Shown piece by piece: positions 24,122 through 31,145 of a stretch of 64,000 nucleotides of DNA. The notes below the pieces were generated by a model. It had not been told where the DNA came from, searched no databases, and was given only the letters and a program-made list of their open reading frames with translations. This DNA comes from VAZQ01 sp036557705. GTDB taxonomy: Bacteria > Pseudomonadota > Alphaproteobacteria > Rhizobiales > Xanthobacteraceae. The stretch covers positions 33,246 to 97,245 of the forward strand of contig DATBHB010000193.1 of the NCBI GenBank assembly GCA_036557705.1. Direction: 5' to 3'. Numbering within the stretch: the first letter of the stretch is position 1; each line of letters starts with the position of its first letter. The translations under genes and the position numbers were made by a program.

Positions 24122-25111
24122 ATGACCGAGTTCCGACGGCGTGATCTCATCAGGCTTGCTGTCGCAGCCGCGGCCGGATGGCCGCCGAGAGCGCCGGCGC
24201 AGCGGCGCTCATCGCGCGGGATCGGTTACCTGGACATGGGATTTCAGAATCCCGTTAGTACGGCGCTCGTTGCTGCGTTCCGTCGGGGCCTCGGCGAGCA
24301 GGCACATGACGAACAAAGTGCGAGACTTTCGCTTGCATGGGCGGAGTTTTCGTTTGATCGATTGCTCGATTTCGCCGCCGACCTCGCGCATGGCTCGATC
24401 GATATGATCGTGGCGGCGGGACCGCTTCCTGCGCTTGCGGCGAGATCGGCAACGGCAAAGATTCCGATCGTATTCGTACTGGCGGGCGACCCCGTTGCGC
24501 TAAACCTTGTTCGCAGCCTCGAACGTCCCGGCGGCGATATCACCGGCGTGATCCTCCCCTCAACGGAATTGGTGCGCAGGCGTCTCGAACAGCTGCACGA
24601 AATTTCCCCCGCGGCCGGCTTGACCGGCTTTCTGGTCAATTCGACCGCGCCGGAAACGAAGACCCGGATCGCGGAGGGCGTGGCTGCAGCTCGCAGTCTC
24701 GGCATCCATCTCGTCATCCTCGACGCAACCATCCCGAATCAGATCGAACGAGCGTTCGAAACTCTTCAACGACAACGCCTCGGCGCCCTGATGGTGGATG
24801 ACGATCCGCTGTTTCTCGAAGAATGTGCGACAGTGTCATCTTTGGCCGCGAAGTTTCGAGTACCCGCGATGTATGCCTATCGCGAGGCCGTCGATGCCGG
24901 CGGGCTGATGAGCTTCGGCGCGAAGGCCGCCGATGCCTGGCGGCTTGCCGGCATTTCGGCCGGGCGCATCCTCGGCGGAGACGATCCCGCGCAATTGCCG
25001 GTTCGGCAAGTGAACCGCCTTGAGAGGGTGATCAATCTCAAGACCGCGAAAGCGCTCGGGATCGAACTGCCGGACGCAATACTAAGCCAGGCAGATGCCG
25101 TCATTCGCTAA
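24122..25111 (+). CDS. ABC transporter substrate-binding protein (ABC_sub_bind/TrpX-like family)
   Basis: A 329-residue exported binding protein. The N-terminus EFRRRDLIRLAVAAAAGWPP resembles a twin-arginine-type signal. The mature part shows the periplasmic-binding fold of the PF04392 family: IGYLDMG, AAFRRGLGE, IDMIVAAGPLPALAARSAT, IPIVFVLAGDPV and MYAYREAVDAGGLMSFG. These proteins often occur as orphans in Bradyrhizobium-like genomes. I chose the Met at 24122; an upstream Met at 24080 would spoil the signal peptide. No permease or ATPase gene is close by. Confidence 0.78.
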   Translation: MTEFRRRDLIRLAVAAAAGWPPRAPAQRRSSRGIGYLDMGFQNPVSTALVAAFRRGLGEQAHDEQSARLSLAWAEFSFDRLLDFAADLAHGSIDMIVAAGPLPALAARSATAKIPIVFVLAGDPVALNLVRSLERPGGDITGVILPSTELVRRRLEQLHEISPAAGLTGFLVNSTAPETKTRIAEGVAAARSLGIHLVILDATIPNQIERAFETLQRQRLGALMVDDDPLFLEECATVSSLAAKFRVPAMYAYREAVDAGGLMSFGAKAADAWRLAGISAGRILGGDDPAQLPVRQVNRLERVINLKTAKALGIELPDAILSQADAVIR

Positions 25112-25164
25112 CTGAATGGTTCACGCTCGAAGATGGGGACGGCCTCTGATCCGTCCTCATGGCT

Positions 25165-25560
25165 TCACGCCATTCTGGCGCCTTCCTCATAGAGTTCGAT
25201 CATTGTGCCGTCGGGATCGAAGACATAGATCGTGAGCCCGTAGATGCCGTCGTGAAGATCGCGGTCGAATTTTACGCTCGCTGCCTTGAGCCGCGCCGCA
25301 ACCGCACGCACGTCCTTCGCCTTGAAGGCGATATGATCGATCTGCGGCGAATCCTCCGCGCCGCCCACCGTGAGCGCGATCCCCTGCGTGAAGGGGACGA
25401 ACGGCCGCCCGTCGGCGAGCGGCTTCGCCGGCCGCACCTTGAAGCCGAGCAAATCGACATAGAAGCGCCGCGAGCGCTCGATGTCGGAAACCTTCAACAG
25501 CATATGGGCGAATTCAGTCGCGCCCGCGGTCGCGTCAGCAGTCATTGTCCCCATCGACAT
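25165..25560 (-). CDS. VOC family (glyoxalase/extradiol-dioxygenase fold) protein
   Basis: A 131-residue single VOC protein. The strands FAHMLLKVSDIERSRRFYVD and QIDHIAFKAKDV carry the two His positions, and GTMIELYEE the Glu, of a typical metal site. Bacterial VOC proteins include glyoxalase I, epimerases and dioxygenases, so the reaction is open. It is the last of four same-strand genes with overlaps or 3-base gaps (opine dehydrogenase-like, DpsA-like, tautomerase, VOC) and probably acts on a product of that operon. Confidence 0.78.
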   Translation of the reverse strand: MSMGTMTADATAGATEFAHMLLKVSDIERSRRFYVDLLGFKVRPAKPLADGRPFVPFTQGIALTVGGAEDSPQIDHIAFKAKDVRAVAARLKAASVKFDRDLHDGIYGLTIYVFDPDGTMIELYEEGARMA

Positions 25561-25563
25561 GCT

Positions 25564-25755
25564 TTAGTCCTTTCTTTCATCGCCGCAGATTCCGGCGAGG
25601 CCCCAGTTCTCCTTCGGCACCTCCTGGATAATGACATGGAGGTTCGTGGGTTTGGCGCCCGCATGCTGCACCATCGCGTCGGTGATCGCGCGAACCAATG
25701 CTTTCTTCTGCGCCGACGTGCGTCCGGTCCACATCTGTACGGTCACGACAGGCAT
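25564..25755 (-). CDS. 4-oxalocrotonate tautomerase family protein
   Basis: A 63-residue tautomerase with Pro directly after the initiator Met (MPVVTVQMWTGRTSAQKKAL). That Pro becomes the catalytic N-terminal base once Met is removed. The length matches the 4-OT family (about 60-80), and the closing NWGLAGICGDERKD resembles family ends with an aromatic residue near the active site. I chose the ATG at 25755 because only it exposes the Pro. It overlaps the DpsA-like gene by 13 bases. An enol/keto tautomerisation step in the pathway of this operon is likely. Confidence 0.8.
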   Translation of the reverse strand: MPVVTVQMWTGRTSAQKKALVRAITDAMVQHAGAKPTNLHVIIQEVPKENWGLAGICGDERKD

Positions 25756-26663
25756 TCTTCCTCCTGCAAAATCTTCTCGATCCGTTCGCGGATGCCGCCC
25801 CATTGACTGGCGCCGACAGTCACCGGAGCGCGGCTCCCCAATCCGCGTCCCCAGATCGCCGTCAATCCGAGCCGCTTCGCGGATTCGAAATCAACGCCTC
25901 CCGGAGGCGCCGCCAAGTCAACGATGAGCGCCGATTTCGGCAGGCGCGCGAGCGCGTCCTCGCCGACGACCCGCGACGGCACGGTCGAAAACAGGAAATC
26001 GAGCTGCGGGGCAAGCAGCGGCAGTTCCTCGAGCCGATGCGGGCTTGCTCCCGCCACAAAGGCCGCCGCCCGCTGCTCGGGATTGCGCGCCACAACGTGT
26101 GTATGCGCCCCGAGCGCCACGAGATAGCGCGCCAGAACGGCGCCGATCGTCCCTTGGCCGACAACGCAAGCTTTCGAGTTGTGAATTGTAATCACACTGT
26201 TGTCGATTACGATCTTGATCAGCCCTTCGATGATCGCGGGTGTCCGCTGCAACATAAGGCTACGATCCCATTCGTACTCATGCAGCGTGATCGAGAGCGC
26301 ATCGGCGTGCGCCTTGAGGTTGTTGTCGGCCCAGCCGAGGATGATGTGCGCACGCGGCGCCATACCCGAGAGCAAGCTGCGGTCCGGGATGATCGGTGCT
26401 GGCGCGGCGGGAGCAAACAGAGCGCCGTTGGCCGCAATGCCCGGAATGGGAAACAGCGCCAATCGCGCGCCTTTGAGGACGGCAGCGGGATCGCTCATCT
26501 GCTTGACGCCAGGGATCCCCTGCTCGGGCCAGGGAAAGCCGCAAGCTCGCACATCAGCGCCGGTAGCAGCTGCACGGCGCGCGATTTCCTGCTCGCGACG
26601 GTCGCCGCCGAGCATGCCGATTGTCAGTTTCGACCAATCGATCGCGGAAGTTTTACCGGCCAT
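25743..26663 (-). CDS. Dipicolinate synthase subunit A-like (DpaA/SpoVFA-type) dehydrogenase
   Basis: A 306-residue protein resembling dipicolinate synthase subunit A. The N-terminal segment LTIGMLGGDRREQEIARRAA (about 12-31) has the GGDxRE opening of the DpaA N-domain. The NAD(P) fold of the second half has ACVVGQGTIGAVLARYLVAL (about 165-184) followed by VVARNPEQRAAA. In endospore formers this subunit forms dipicolinate together with subunit B; this bacterium should not sporulate and no subunit B lies in the window. It overlaps the upstream opine-dehydrogenase-like gene by 11 bases. I chose the ATG at 26663. The product is unknown; a related cyclic imine or a picolinate is possible. Confidence 0.7.
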   Translation of the reverse strand: MAGKTSAIDWSKLTIGMLGGDRREQEIARRAAATGADVRACGFPWPEQGIPGVKQMSDPAAVLKGARLALFPIPGIAANGALFAPAAPAPIIPDRSLLSGMAPRAHIILGWADNNLKAHADALSITLHEYEWDRSLMLQRTPAIIEGLIKIVIDNSVITIHNSKACVVGQGTIGAVLARYLVALGAHTHVVARNPEQRAAAFVAGASPHRLEELPLLAPQLDFLFSTVPSRVVGEDALARLPKSALIVDLAAPPGGVDFESAKRLGLTAIWGRGLGSRAPVTVGASQWGGIRERIEKILQEEECLS

Positions 26664-27750
26664 CGCGCTTGCCTCGCACAAGTTCCAATAGGCCGGTTCG
26701 GTCGAGGCCCGCAATGCCCATGCGCGTGGCGGTGCGGCCACTGGCGGTGAGATCGATGCCGATCAGCTCTTGCCCGATCCGCAGCAAGGACGAGGCGATC
26801 GGCACCTCCACTTCGGCAATCGCGGCAAGTTCGGTGAACGGCAGCAGCCCGTAGCCGAAATCTTCCCGGTAGTAGCGGTGATCGAGTGAATCCGGCGCCT
26901 TGATCGACCGATTGGCCGCGCCCGAAGCGATAGCGCCGGCGAGGTCGTCGAGATTGCGCACCCACGGCTCGACGGTGCCGATCGCCTGCATTTCCGCCGT
27001 GATCGAGGGAAGCTCATGGCCGAATGCACGGGCGACCGCGCGACGCTCGTGGTCGAGCGCACCCATGACGCGCGCCACGCCCGCAGTCATGCCCTCCACG
27101 TAGAAAGTGAAATCCCCACTTGTTGCCTCGACCCAAGCGGCACCGAGCACCGCGCCCGGCACATGCAGCACCATGTTCACATTGGCGAGATCGCAGGCGA
27201 GCACGTCAGGCATGAGCTGGGCGGCGCAGAACAGGGTGGCCGCTGCTTCCGCGGCCGCTTCTCCTCCCGGCAGCGCCGCAAGCCGGACGCGCTTGGCTGC
27301 GCCGGTGACGGTGACGCAGCCCGGCGCATATTTGCGCGCCACGTAAGTAAGCGTCGAGAACTCGGCTATCGGCGGCGGCCCGGCGCCGACCGCGGCAAAG
27401 CCGCAGCGGAATTCCAGCGCTCCGCCGGTATGACCGGGATTGAGGAGCACCGGCGCCGTTGCACGTGCGGCGGCCAAGTGTCGCGCCATGTCGCCATGAG
27501 TAAAGGTCGGCAGGCAAACGAGGATCACATCGGCCCCTGCGATGGCCGCAGCCAAATCGCCGGTGATGAGTTTGGGCCGCGCGAGACCGGAGCCCAAGAT
27601 TCCTTCATAGGCGACGCCGCCCTGGTCCCGGAACGATCCGAGCGTCTGCGGCGAGCGACTCCAGAACGTCACCTCATGGCCGGCGGTCACGAGTTCCGCA
27701 ACGGCAGCCGCCCCACCCGCTCCGCCGCCGAGCACCGCAACGCTCGTCAC
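26653..27750 (-). CDS. NAD/NADP octopine/nopaline (opine) dehydrogenase family protein
   Basis: A 365-residue opine-dehydrogenase-type protein. The N-terminal Rossmann motif is VAVLGGGAGGAAAVAELVTA (residues 4-23). The family's C-terminal domain carries NVNMVLHVPGAVLGA with the expected catalytic His (about residue 205). Such enzymes reductively join an amino acid and a 2-oxoacid, or act in reverse. I chose the GTG at 27750 (GGAG upstream); the longer reading frame runs through the palindromic repeat at 27768-27825. The gene heads a tight operon with the DpsA-like, tautomerase and VOC genes. No nicotianamine-synthase-like gene was seen, so a staphylopine-type metallophore is not supported. 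Confidence 0.78.
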   Translation of the reverse strand: MTSVAVLGGGAGGAAAVAELVTAGHEVTFWSRSPQTLGSFRDQGGVAYEGILGSGLARPKLITGDLAAAIAGADVILVCLPTFTHGDMARHLAAARATAPVLLNPGHTGGALEFRCGFAAVGAGPPPIAEFSTLTYVARKYAPGCVTVTGAAKRVRLAALPGGEAAAEAAATLFCAAQLMPDVLACDLANVNMVLHVPGAVLGAAWVEATSGDFTFYVEGMTAGVARVMGALDHERRAVARAFGHELPSITAEMQAIGTVEPWVRNLDDLAGAIASGAANRSIKAPDSLDHRYYREDFGYGLLPFTELAAIAEVEVPIASSLLRIGQELIGIDLTASGRTATRMGIAGLDRTGLLELVRGKRDGR

Positions 27751-27767
27751 CGCCGCTCCGTTGCGAT

Positions 27768-27825
27768 CGTCATCCTGAGGCGCTCGCATGCAGCCATTGG
27801 CTGCATGCGAGCCACGAAGGATGAC
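27768..27825. repeat. Palindromic repeat, family 3 copy
   Basis: Outer arms CGTCATCCTGAGG and ACGAAGGATGACG enclose the inner palindrome GCTCGCATGCAGCCA/TGGCTGCATGCGAGC. It is close to the copy at 11621-11680, and the change in the inner stem (AGCCA/TGGCT versus AATCA/TGATT) is matched on both arms. It lies 17 bases upstream of the opine-dehydrogenase-like gene. Confidence 0.75.
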
Positions 27826-27948
27826 GACGACCAAAACGCGTCCGCAGCAGCAATATTCCCGGGTTGTCTCATTGAAGACGCTCTAGCATGACAAAGCCGT
27901 GAGGACTACCATGTCTCTAACCCGCCCTACGAAAGCATCGGAAGTCAA

Positions 27949-28977
27949 ATGATCATGCGGCGAGCGATTTGCGCAACGGCACTACTGGTCTTGGTGGCGG
28001 CAACGCCGCGATCCGCGGGTGCCCAGTCGGCCGAGGGTTTCTACGAAGGCAAGACGATCACCATGGTTATCGCGGGTCCGCCGGCGGGCGCTTACGACGT
28101 CTACGCTCGTCTGGCGGCGCGCTACCTCGGCAAGTATCTGCCAGGAAGTCCTTCGATAGTACCGAGGAACATGCCGGGCGCCGGGGGGCTCGTCGCCGCG
28201 AATTACATGTTCAATGTCGCGCCGCGCGACGGCACCGTCCTTGCCATGCTGGTGCCGACGTTTCCGCTCGAGGAAGAGCTTGGATTGAGCGCCGCGAAGT
28301 ACAAGGCCTCGCGCTTCGCCTGGATCGGCAGGCTGGCGACGCAGCCCAACATTACCTTCATCATGAATACTTCGAAGGTGAAGACGATCGCCGACGCCTT
28401 CGACAAAGTCGCGCTCCTCGCTGCGACCGGGCGGAGCGCCACCAATGCGATCTATCCCACCATCCTCAACAATGTTCTCGGCACGAAGTTCAAGGTCGTC
28501 ACCGGCTACGAGGGCTCGGCTGCCGCCATGCTGGCAATGGAGCGGGGCGAAGTCGAAGGCCATTCGTCGACCTATGACGGCTTGAAGAATCAACACGAAG
28601 ACTGGATCAGGACCAAAAAGGTCAACATCATCGTCCAATACCTGCTGAAGCGGCACCCTGAACTACCCGACGTGCCGACCTCGGTCGAACTGGCGCGCAC
28701 CCCGGAGCAGGCGACCATCCTGCGCGCGGTGTCGAGCGCTTCGGAAATCGGAAAATTCATCCTGGCTCCGCCGGGCGTCCCGCAGCAGCGGATCGGCGCC
28801 TTGCGGCAGGCATTCGACGGCATGGTCAAGGATCCGGAATTTGTCGCCGAAGCCGCGAAACTGCGCGTCGAGCTTGAACCGCTCCCCGGAACCGAGCTGC
28901 AAGGGATCGTAGAGGAGGTGCAAAGCATGCCGGCGGACATCGTGCAAAAGGTCAAGGCAATCTATCCCCTGAATTGA
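27949..28977 (+). CDS. Bug/TctC-like periplasmic substrate-binding protein (divergent member)
   Basis: A 342-residue exported protein with a signal peptide ending near PRSAGAQSAEG. It keeps the outline of the tripartite tricarboxylate binding family (FYEGKTITMVIAGPPAGAYD; NMPGAGGLVAANYMFN; PRDGTVLAML) but diverges elsewhere, with Pro-Pro-Ala-Gly-Ala-Tyr in the first ligand loop. It is divergent from the opine-dehydrogenase operon and may bring in its substrate. No membrane partner lies in the window. Confidence 0.8.
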   Translation: MIMRRAICATALLVLVAATPRSAGAQSAEGFYEGKTITMVIAGPPAGAYDVYARLAARYLGKYLPGSPSIVPRNMPGAGGLVAANYMFNVAPRDGTVLAMLVPTFPLEEELGLSAAKYKASRFAWIGRLATQPNITFIMNTSKVKTIADAFDKVALLAATGRSATNAIYPTILNNVLGTKFKVVTGYEGSAAAMLAMERGEVEGHSSTYDGLKNQHEDWIRTKKVNIIVQYLLKRHPELPDVPTSVELARTPEQATILRAVSSASEIGKFILAPPGVPQQRIGALRQAFDGMVKDPEFVAEAAKLRVELEPLPGTELQGIVEEVQSMPADIVQKVKAIYPLN

Positions 28978-29027
28978 CACCTTTCAGTCGCTCGGTCCGG
29001 ACACCTTCCAGCCCCTGCAGTCCCGCA

Positions 29028-29459
29028 ATGGCGCTCACATATTCTGATCTCTGCATAGCCTATGAATTCATCAACTCTGCCGAGCAGAGCGATTACCAAG
29101 GTTTTGTGTGCAGAAAGACGGGCAAGATTTATCTGCGTGCGGGCGAATTCAGCGATCCCTTGCCCGACGCAGACGAGCTTCCGGAAGACCTGGACGAGAA
29201 TTTGCAATACGTAAGACTACCAAGCAAGAGAGAGTTCGATCTCGGGAAGCCGCTGCCGCTGAAGTTTGCCCGCGAATTTCTGGCGGACGACTACGATGAA
29301 GTCCGTCGGATATTCAGCAGGAAAGGTGCATACGGCAACTTCAAGGCGCTACTCGCGCGCAGGCGCGCTCTCGATCGCTGGTATCAATTCGAGGAGCAAG
29401 CTGAACAAAGAGCGCTGCGGGAGTGGTGTACCGAAAACGGAATCGAACTCGCGGACTGA
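29028..29459 (+). CDS. UPF0158 family protein
   Basis: A 143-residue acidic soluble protein. The order of features, TYSDLCIAYEFINSA, a Cys/Gly beta turn (VCRKTGKIYL), QYVRLPSKREFDLGKPLPLKFA, and a helical C-terminus with RWYQFEEQAEQRALREWC, fits UPF0158 (PF03682), a family without known function. I chose the Met at 29028; a TTG at 28974 would overlap the upstream stop and add residues that are not family-like. A palindromic GGGGCGGGTTT hairpin follows at 29489-29511. Confidence 0.75.
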   Translation: MALTYSDLCIAYEFINSAEQSDYQGFVCRKTGKIYLRAGEFSDPLPDADELPEDLDENLQYVRLPSKREFDLGKPLPLKFAREFLADDYDEVRRIFSRKGAYGNFKALLARRRALDRWYQFEEQAEQRALREWCTENGIELAD

Positions 29460-29488
29460 GGGAATAGAGTCTTCTTCGGGCGACTGCC

Positions 29489-29511
29489 GGGGCGGGTTTC
29501 ACACCCGCCCC
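29489..29511. repeat. Short palindromic repeat, family 4 (GGGGCGGGTTT)
   Basis: GGGGCGGGTTT/ACACCCGCCCC forms a GC-rich hairpin between two convergent genes and may act as a terminator for both. Related hairpins lie at 56922-56946 and 57067-57092. Confidence 0.6.
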
Positions 29512-29524
29512 AGCTGCGCCAGCC

Positions 29525-29836
29525 CTACGACTGCTTGCGCCAGCGCGTGCCGTTCGACCACTCGATCGTGTTGTCATAAACGACGCCGAGCATGTTCCAG
29601 GTGGGACCTGCGCTAATCGTCTTGGGGCTCGTCAATTTGGCGTTCACCTGCTCGCCCTTGTCGCTCTTGAGCTCCAGATTGTTGCCGGATTGGGTGACCG
29701 TAAATGTCTGACCTCGATCGCACGGCGACGGCTCCGGCTCGCAGCGGTAGCTACCGGCCAGATTGGGTGCCGCGCCTTGCGCGTACGCGCCAAAGCTCGT
29801 GAGAATCAGAATGGCAGCAAACGACACAGTTCGCAT
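29525..29836 (-). CDS. Small exported protein of unknown function
   Basis: A 103-residue protein with a clear Sec signal peptide (MRTVSFAAILILTSFGAYAQ, cleavage after AYA). The mature part is short and beta-rich: NLAGSYRCEPEPSPCDRGQTF has two Cys that may form a disulfide, followed by VTQSGNNLELKSDKGE and NTIEWSNGTRWRK, suggesting a small lipocalin-like or META-like barrel. GGGAGGT lies just upstream of the ATG. I do not recognise the family. Confidence 0.65.
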   Translation of the reverse strand: MRTVSFAAILILTSFGAYAQGAAPNLAGSYRCEPEPSPCDRGQTFTVTQSGNNLELKSDKGEQVNAKLTSPKTISAGPTWNMLGVVYDNTIEWSNGTRWRKQS

Positions 29837-30086
29837 TAATACCTCCCTTCGCTTAGATCATACGTGAGCACCGGAAGCCCTCGATCGACCTTCGGCGCGC
29901 ACGCCGCAAATGCCATCTCGACCGCTTCCGGTGCGGGCTGCTGAGGCCCCCGATGTTGGTAGCACGCCGCGCTTGCGCAGGAGGTGCTTTAACACGCGAT
30001 CGTGAACTCCGGTCGCGGTGGGCTGATATTTTGGACAACCTCTAAATTGCGGACAAGGGGTGCCAGCAGGCTCAACCTGCGACCGC

Positions 30087-30392
30087 CTATTCCTCCGGCT
30101 CGGTCGTGAATTGGAGCGGGTAGCCCTTGCGGCGGCCTGCCTCCGTGGCTCGCGTCGCCTTGGTCTCAGCAACGTCCCGGGTGAACACTGCGACGACGCA
30201 GGCGCCCCGCTTGTGCGCCGTAATCATGACCCGGTAGGCCTGCTCCTCGCTCATGCGAAATTCCGCCTTCAGCACCGTGACCACGAATTCCCGCGGCGTG
30301 TAGTCGTCGTTGAGCAGGATGACCTTGTGCAGACGCGGTCGTTCGATCTTGGTGCGAATTCTGACGCGAGGTTTGGTGGTGAGATCGGCCAT
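30087..30392 (-). CDS. clpS: ATP-dependent Clp protease adaptor ClpS
   Basis: A 101-residue ClpS, which delivers N-degron substrates to the ClpAP protease. The core is complete: KVILLNDDYTPREFVVTVL (about residues 23-41), AEFRMSEEQAYRVMITAHKRG and VVAVFTRDVAETKA. These contain the Asn-Asp pair and the MxxAH segment that line the N-degron pocket and contact ClpA. Alphaproteobacteria often have two copies, and the short basic N-tail suggests the ClpS2 type. clpA is not next to it here. GGAG lies upstream of the ATG. Confidence 0.9.
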   Translation of the reverse strand: MADLTTKPRVRIRTKIERPRLHKVILLNDDYTPREFVVTVLKAEFRMSEEQAYRVMITAHKRGACVVAVFTRDVAETKATRATEAGRRKGYPLQFTTEPEE

Positions 30393-30436
30393 GGGTAAAC
30401 TGCTCCCATAGGTGAGCCGCAGGTTTCAGCGCCCGC

Positions 30437-30919
30437 TCAGGGGACGAGACAAACAAAAGCCGAGCGCTTGAGCTTCGTTTCACCGTCCCTGGTAACTTGA
30501 CGATGAAAATGCAGCAGATAGGGGAGCCTCTGCGCGGTGAATTGCAGGGTTGATTCGGCGCTCGCCATAGGCGCGATCGGCGGAAATCCCTCTCTTCTGA
30601 AGACACCTTTCGTGGCTCTCCAGTTCTCATAATAGGTCGGCCCCTCGGGGCTGACCAACTCAAATTCGGTCAGGACCAGGCCCTCCGGCGTAACTCCGTT
30701 GACGATCACAGGCTCCGGCGAGTCGTTTCGCAGGCTGAAAGTCGCGATAAGCCTTGAGCCGGTCCAGGCAAAGCGGCGGCCATAGATGATGACGCCGTTG
30801 TAGATCGCGGGTTCCCGGCAGTCCTGTGGTGGCGGGGCGCCTTTCCACGAACCCGCGAAGTCGGGCCACGTCCAGCCACAGAGCAGGGCCGCAAGCGGCA
30901 GGATCAGCAGCCGGTGCAT
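30437..30919 (-). CDS. Exported protein of unknown function
   Basis: A 160-residue protein with a short signal peptide (MHRLLILPLAALLCGWTWPD; the LLCG sequence could be a lipobox). The mature region looks like an all-beta domain: FAWTGSRLIATFSLRNDSPE, VIVNGVTPEGLVLTEFELVS and ESTLQFTAQRLPYLLHFHRQ. I chose the Met at 30919; a further ATG lies five codons upstream. No family recognised. It is close to, and on the same strand as, clpS. Confidence 0.55.
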   Translation of the reverse strand: MHRLLILPLAALLCGWTWPDFAGSWKGAPPPQDCREPAIYNGVIIYGRRFAWTGSRLIATFSLRNDSPEPVIVNGVTPEGLVLTEFELVSPEGPTYYENWRATKGVFRREGFPPIAPMASAESTLQFTAQRLPYLLHFHRQVTRDGETKLKRSAFVCLVP

Positions 30920-31003
30920 ACAGCGCCACCTCACCGGTGACTTCGTGATTCGGTCCCAAGAAAACTCTACCCAATTTTCCGAATCGCCGCAAAGCGGGCC
31001 ACC

Positions 31004-31050
31004 GACAAGGGGGCTACCGACAAGCGGCTACCGACAAGCAGGCTGCCGGA
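31004..31050. repeat. Short tandem repeat GGCTACCGACAAG
   Basis: The unit GGC(C/T)ACCGACAAG recurs three times in about 45 bases within the 210-base gap between the exported-protein and glucosidase genes. No other feature is visible in that gap. Confidence 0.55.
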
Positions 31051-31145
31051 CGGGCCGATTCATTCAGTCGATCTCCGAACGCGATTTCAGGCTGATCGCC
31101 GACGGTTGGGGACTTGCGCAGGGAGTTTAGCAGTTATGGAGCGCG

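Noticed and set aside
25743..26663. Evidence of sporulation
   Set aside because: A DpaA-like gene alone is not enough; there is no DpaB or other spore gene, and the gene families are alphaproteobacterial.
26653..27750. Staphylopine/pseudopaline-type metallophore cluster
   Set aside because: An opine dehydrogenase is present, but no nicotianamine-synthase-like, histidine racemase or metallophore exporter gene lies nearby.
26653..27834. Longer opine dehydrogenase reading frame starting at 27834
   Set aside because: The extra 28 codons are the palindromic repeat itself read in frame; the GTG at 27750 has a ribosome site.
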